Shown here: piece after piece, positions 61,620 to 64,000 of the stretch
Position numbering within the stretch: position 1 is the first letter of the stretch
How the letters are laid out: each line of letters opens with the position of its first letter
From: Lacrimispora xylanisolvens
Lineage (GTDB): Bacteria; Bacillota; Clostridia; Lachnospirales; Lachnospiraceae
Length of the DNA: 64,000 nucleotides
Direction: 5' to 3'
NCBI RefSeq assembly: GCF_002934545.1
Contig: NZ_PTJA01000020.1
Location: 1 to 64,000, forward strand
Notes under the pieces: generated by a model
Told to the model about the DNA's origin: nothing
Seen by the model: the letters and a program-made list of their open reading frames with translations, nothing else
Database searches by the model: none
Position numbers and translations under genes: made by a program

Positions 61620-62798
61620 TTAACGGTCTCCGGCGCGGTAACGCTCTAACAGCCGGTTGATTCTGGTTGTTGGGTTAAGCAGACCGCTGAGGGAAGCATC
61701 ATGATTTAAGTTGTCAATAATAAGGGCAATATACTTGCTCATATCAACATTAATATAATAAGGTCTGGACAGAAGATCCGGTGTCTGATATACCAGATTG
61801 GTGGTTAAGATCCTGTCGATTAATCCATTTTCATAATATTCATCAAATTTTGCAAGACCGTTGGTAAAGAGTCCGAACGTAGCGCAGACAAATACTTTTC
61901 TTGCCTTTCTCCGTTTCAGTTCTTTTGCAACATCAAGCATACTTTCGCCAGAGGAAATCATGTCATCAACAATGATTACATCTTTGCCTTCTACACTGCT
62001 TCCCAGGAATTCATGGGCAACAATGGGATTGCGTCCATTAATAATCTGGGTGTAATCACGACGTTTATAGAACATACCCATATCCAGTCCCAGTACATTG
62101 GCAAAGAATACTGCACGTCCCATGCCACCTTCGTCCGGGCTGATTACCATCATATGTTCGCTGTCAATATCCAGTTCTTTCTCTTCTTTTAACAAGTATT
62201 TAATAAACTGATATATTGGCTGAACCGTCTCAAAACCTTTTAACGGAATTGCATTCTGCACTCTGGGGTCGTGGGCATCAAATGTGATAATATTCTCCAC
62301 ACCCATGTTCACAAGCTCACGAAGTGCCAATGCACAGTCAAGAGACTCTCTTCTGGAACGCTTATGCTGACGGCTCTCATATAAGAAAGGCATAATTACA
62401 TTAATACGTCTTGGTTTACCTGCTGATGCAGCGATTACACGCTTTAAATCCTGAAAATGATCATCAGGGGACATGTGGTTGGTCATACCGCACAAAGAAT
62501 AGGTCAGGCTGTAGTTACACACATCGACCATGATATAAAGGTCATCACCTCGCACAGACTGCTGCAGGGTGCCTTTTGCCTCTCCGGTACCGAATCTGGG
62601 GGTGCTGGCTCCTATGATGTAAGTATCTCTCTGATAACCGGAAAAAGCGATGGTAGACTTATGTTCACTTTCCCGCTCCTGTCTCCATGATACCAGATAA
62701 TCATTTACTTTCTCTCCCAGTTCCTTGCAGCTTTTTAAGGGAATTAAGCCCAATGGTCCAACCGGAATGGTTTCTATCGTTTTCTCTTCGTAAAGCAT
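61620..62798 (-). CDS. prs: Ribose-phosphate pyrophosphokinase, long form
   Basis: A 392-residue PRPP synthetase, longer than the usual 310-320. The catalytic features are present: DDLYIMVDVCNYS in place of the typical ND-type flexible region, RRESLDCALALRELVNMG, VISPDEGGMGRAVFFANVL, and the PRPP loop VIIVDDMISSGESMLDVA. It makes PRPP for nucleotide, histidine and tryptophan synthesis. ATG 62798 follows GGAGGAG; an in-frame ATG at 62828 lacks a site. This subfamily is common in Clostridia as I recall. Confidence 0.9.
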   Translation of the reverse strand: MLYEEKTIETIPVGPLGLIPLKSCKELGEKVNDYLVSWRQERESEHKSTIAFSGYQRDTYIIGASTPRFGTGEAKGTLQQSVRGDDLYIMVDVCNYSLTYSLCGMTNHMSPDDHFQDLKRVIAASAGKPRRINVIMPFLYESRQHKRSRRESLDCALALRELVNMGVENIITFDAHDPRVQNAIPLKGFETVQPIYQFIKYLLKEEKELDIDSEHMMVISPDEGGMGRAVFFANVLGLDMGMFYKRRDYTQIINGRNPIVAHEFLGSSVEGKDVIIVDDMISSGESMLDVAKELKRRKARKVFVCATFGLFTNGLAKFDEYYENGLIDRILTTNLVYQTPDLLSRPYYINVDMSKYIALIIDNLNHDASLSGLLNPTTRINRLLERYRAGDR

Positions 62799-62962
62799 TT
62801 GTTTCTCCTCCAACGTGTCCTTATGCAATGCAACGGTTCTTTTATAACATTATGTGTCGCTTTAGTCAAGTCAATCAGAAGAATTACCCCTAATTTCTAA
62901 AATATCTACTTTATTAATTCTAGCTTTTACCATTTACTATATTACTATACTTATGCCGGCAT

Positions 62963-63700
62963 CTAGCCCTTTACCAGACCTCCAAGGAAATCATCACCAA
63001 AGATCCTCATCTTACCTTTTTTGGGAAGGGCCTCAAATAGTTCCGGGTATTGTTCCCCAATTTTAATGGCATTATCATCAATATCAAGCAGATGCTGGCT
63101 TGCAATATGAATCAGAGACTCCTCATCTTTCTTTATAATTGCCTCAATCATTTGCCGATGTTCGGAAAGCACGCTCTCCTCATGAGTGGTATCCACACAG
63201 ATAAGCTGACGAAGACGCTGGTAATTGCCAGCATCGCCCCAGATAAGTTCCGCACAATACTGCTTATCCGTTGCAGCAAAAAAATACTTATGGAATTCGT
63301 CATCCAGAGATAAAAAAGCCCTGGTGTCTTTTTCCTTAATGGCTTTTTCCTGCTGTTCAATCAGACTGTTTAAATCCGATATATGTTTTCTTGTATAATT
63401 ATCAACAAATTCTTTTAATACATTTATCTCAACGCTGTACCTGATATATTGTTCCTTCTGTGCCTTTTCCAGATTGATTTTTGAAATCATAATGCCTTTT
63501 TGGGGAAGAGTCATAATAAGCCCTTCTCTTTCCAGACGAATTAAAGCATCACGTACCGGCGAACGGCTTACATTCATTTCCTGTGCAAGATCATTGATGG
63601 TAAGAATGACCCCCGGCCGAATCCGCATTTCGATAATGCTATTGCCAAGTTCACTATAAATATTATCAGCAGTGGTTTTCTTTTCGGGTTTATTCAGCAA
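62963..63700 (-). CDS. GntR family transcriptional regulator (FCD domain)
   Basis: A 245-residue regulator. The N-terminal winged helix (TINDLAQEMNVSRSPVRDAL, then GLIMTLPQKGIMI) is followed by an FCD ligand-binding domain (LSLDDEFHKYFFAATDKQYC, HRQMIEAIIKKDEE, with His residues for a metal). Ligand unknown. I chose TTG 63700, 7 bases after AAAGGAGG, over the longer frame beginning at 63793. The gene may regulate the partial gene to its right. Confidence 0.88.
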   Translation of the reverse strand: MLNKPEKKTTADNIYSELGNSIIEMRIRPGVILTINDLAQEMNVSRSPVRDALIRLEREGLIMTLPQKGIMISKINLEKAQKEQYIRYSVEINVLKEFVDNYTRKHISDLNSLIEQQEKAIKEKDTRAFLSLDDEFHKYFFAATDKQYCAELIWGDAGNYQRLRQLICVDTTHEESVLSEHRQMIEAIIKKDEESLIHIASQHLLDIDDNAIKIGEQYPELFEALPKKGKMRIFGDDFLGGLVKG

Positions 63701-63847
63701 CAGATGTCCTCCTTTTCTATCTTTATTAATTAGGCGTTTATAAAGCGCTACAAACCGTACAAATATGGCCTGTTTCTTTTTATAACAAGTCATTTTTATA
63801 TTTTATACTAATATATTAATATACCACATTTGCGGAGAAACGTCAAA

Positions 63848-64000
63848 TTAATTAAGCCTGCCGTCATTTAAAGCCATGTCAAGTAACCGTTCATATACAC
63901 ATGGGTGACAGTCTGATTGGCTCATAAGCCTGGAGAATTCAACTGCCGCTACTTCACTGGCAGCAATACAGCTGGTATTATAGGAAAACACCCAAAATAA
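63848..64000 (-). CDS. C-terminal fragment of an unidentified gene (cut by window edge)
   Basis: An open frame enters from the right edge and stops at TAA 63848-63850. The last 50 residues include SYNTSCIAASEVAAVEFSRL and SDCHPCVYERLLDMALNDGRL with a C-x2-C-type pair. There is no internal stop; the rest of the gene lies outside. I do not recognise it. Confidence 0.5.
   Translation of the reverse strand, partial: LFWVFSYNTSCIAASEVAAVEFSRLMSQSDCHPCVYERLLDMALNDGRLN

Overview
The window looks like a chromosomal segment of an anaerobic, spore-forming member of the Lachnospiraceae (a Lacrimispora/Lachnoclostridium-like clostridium). The evidence is strong GGAGG ribosome binding sites, a Gram-positive large SRP RNA, a T-box on metG, sporulation-linked genes (spoVG, spmB), a meso-diaminopimelate dehydrogenase, the clostridial two-subunit GlgC/GlgD, and a Tad pilus locus of the Lachnospiraceae type. 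I see no phage, plasmid, insertion sequence or CRISPR array. Genus placement is inference.

Layout. 1-433: the left edge holds two tandem strong promoters and a leader that run leftward toward an rRNA operon lying outside the window, then the terminator of the next operon. 434-7881 (minus): one housekeeping operon, phosphofructokinase - dnaX - ybaB - recR - TPR protein - HAD phosphatase - cvpA. 8084-8902: SRP RNA with its own promoter, then tadA (tRNA deaminase). 8976-16845 (mostly plus): radical-SAM NrdG-type activase, a repeat-rich DUF6128-like protein (minus), nagB, a leader-peptide/attenuator-like region before a three-gene ABC-2 exporter, bacteriohemerythrin, a HIT protein and a UPF0340 protein. 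16911-26637 (mostly minus): peptide-binding lipoprotein, oleate hydratase, TetR regulator, rsmA, acetyltransferase, tatD, TraX-like protein and metG with a T-box leader. 27156-33839: DUF885 lipoprotein, GerMN lipoprotein, MarR regulator with a palindromic upstream site, spmB, a MurG-like transferase, an ECF-like sigma factor, HinT and rhomboid protease.

33892-43955 (minus): a complete Tad/Flp pilus operon of eleven genes from one strong promoter: prepilin peptidase, TadZ/CpaE-like, TadA ATPase, TadB, a TadC with an extracytoplasmic Ig-like insertion, Flp pilin, DUF5702 protein, a TadE-like pseudopilin with two Cys/His modules, a second prepilin peptidase, a small TadE-like protein, and an FHA-domain protein. 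A divergent ArsR regulator follows.

44620-64000: DUF2508 (YaaL-like), glgB, an APH-fold kinase, a heterodimeric ABC exporter with complementary degenerate sites, DUF3783, diaminopimelate dehydrogenase, glgC-glgD-spoVG, asnS, an SbcD-like nuclease with a short membrane-spanning SbcC/YhaN-like ATPase, brnQ, a long-form PRPP synthetase, a GntR regulator and a partial gene at the right edge.

The least ordinary parts are the attenuator-like leader ORF before the ABC-2 exporter (12241-12470), the architecture of the Tad locus, the TPR protein with what looks like a P-loop-less AAA domain, and the membrane-embedded SbcC/YhaN-like ATPase. None is proven new from sequence alone.
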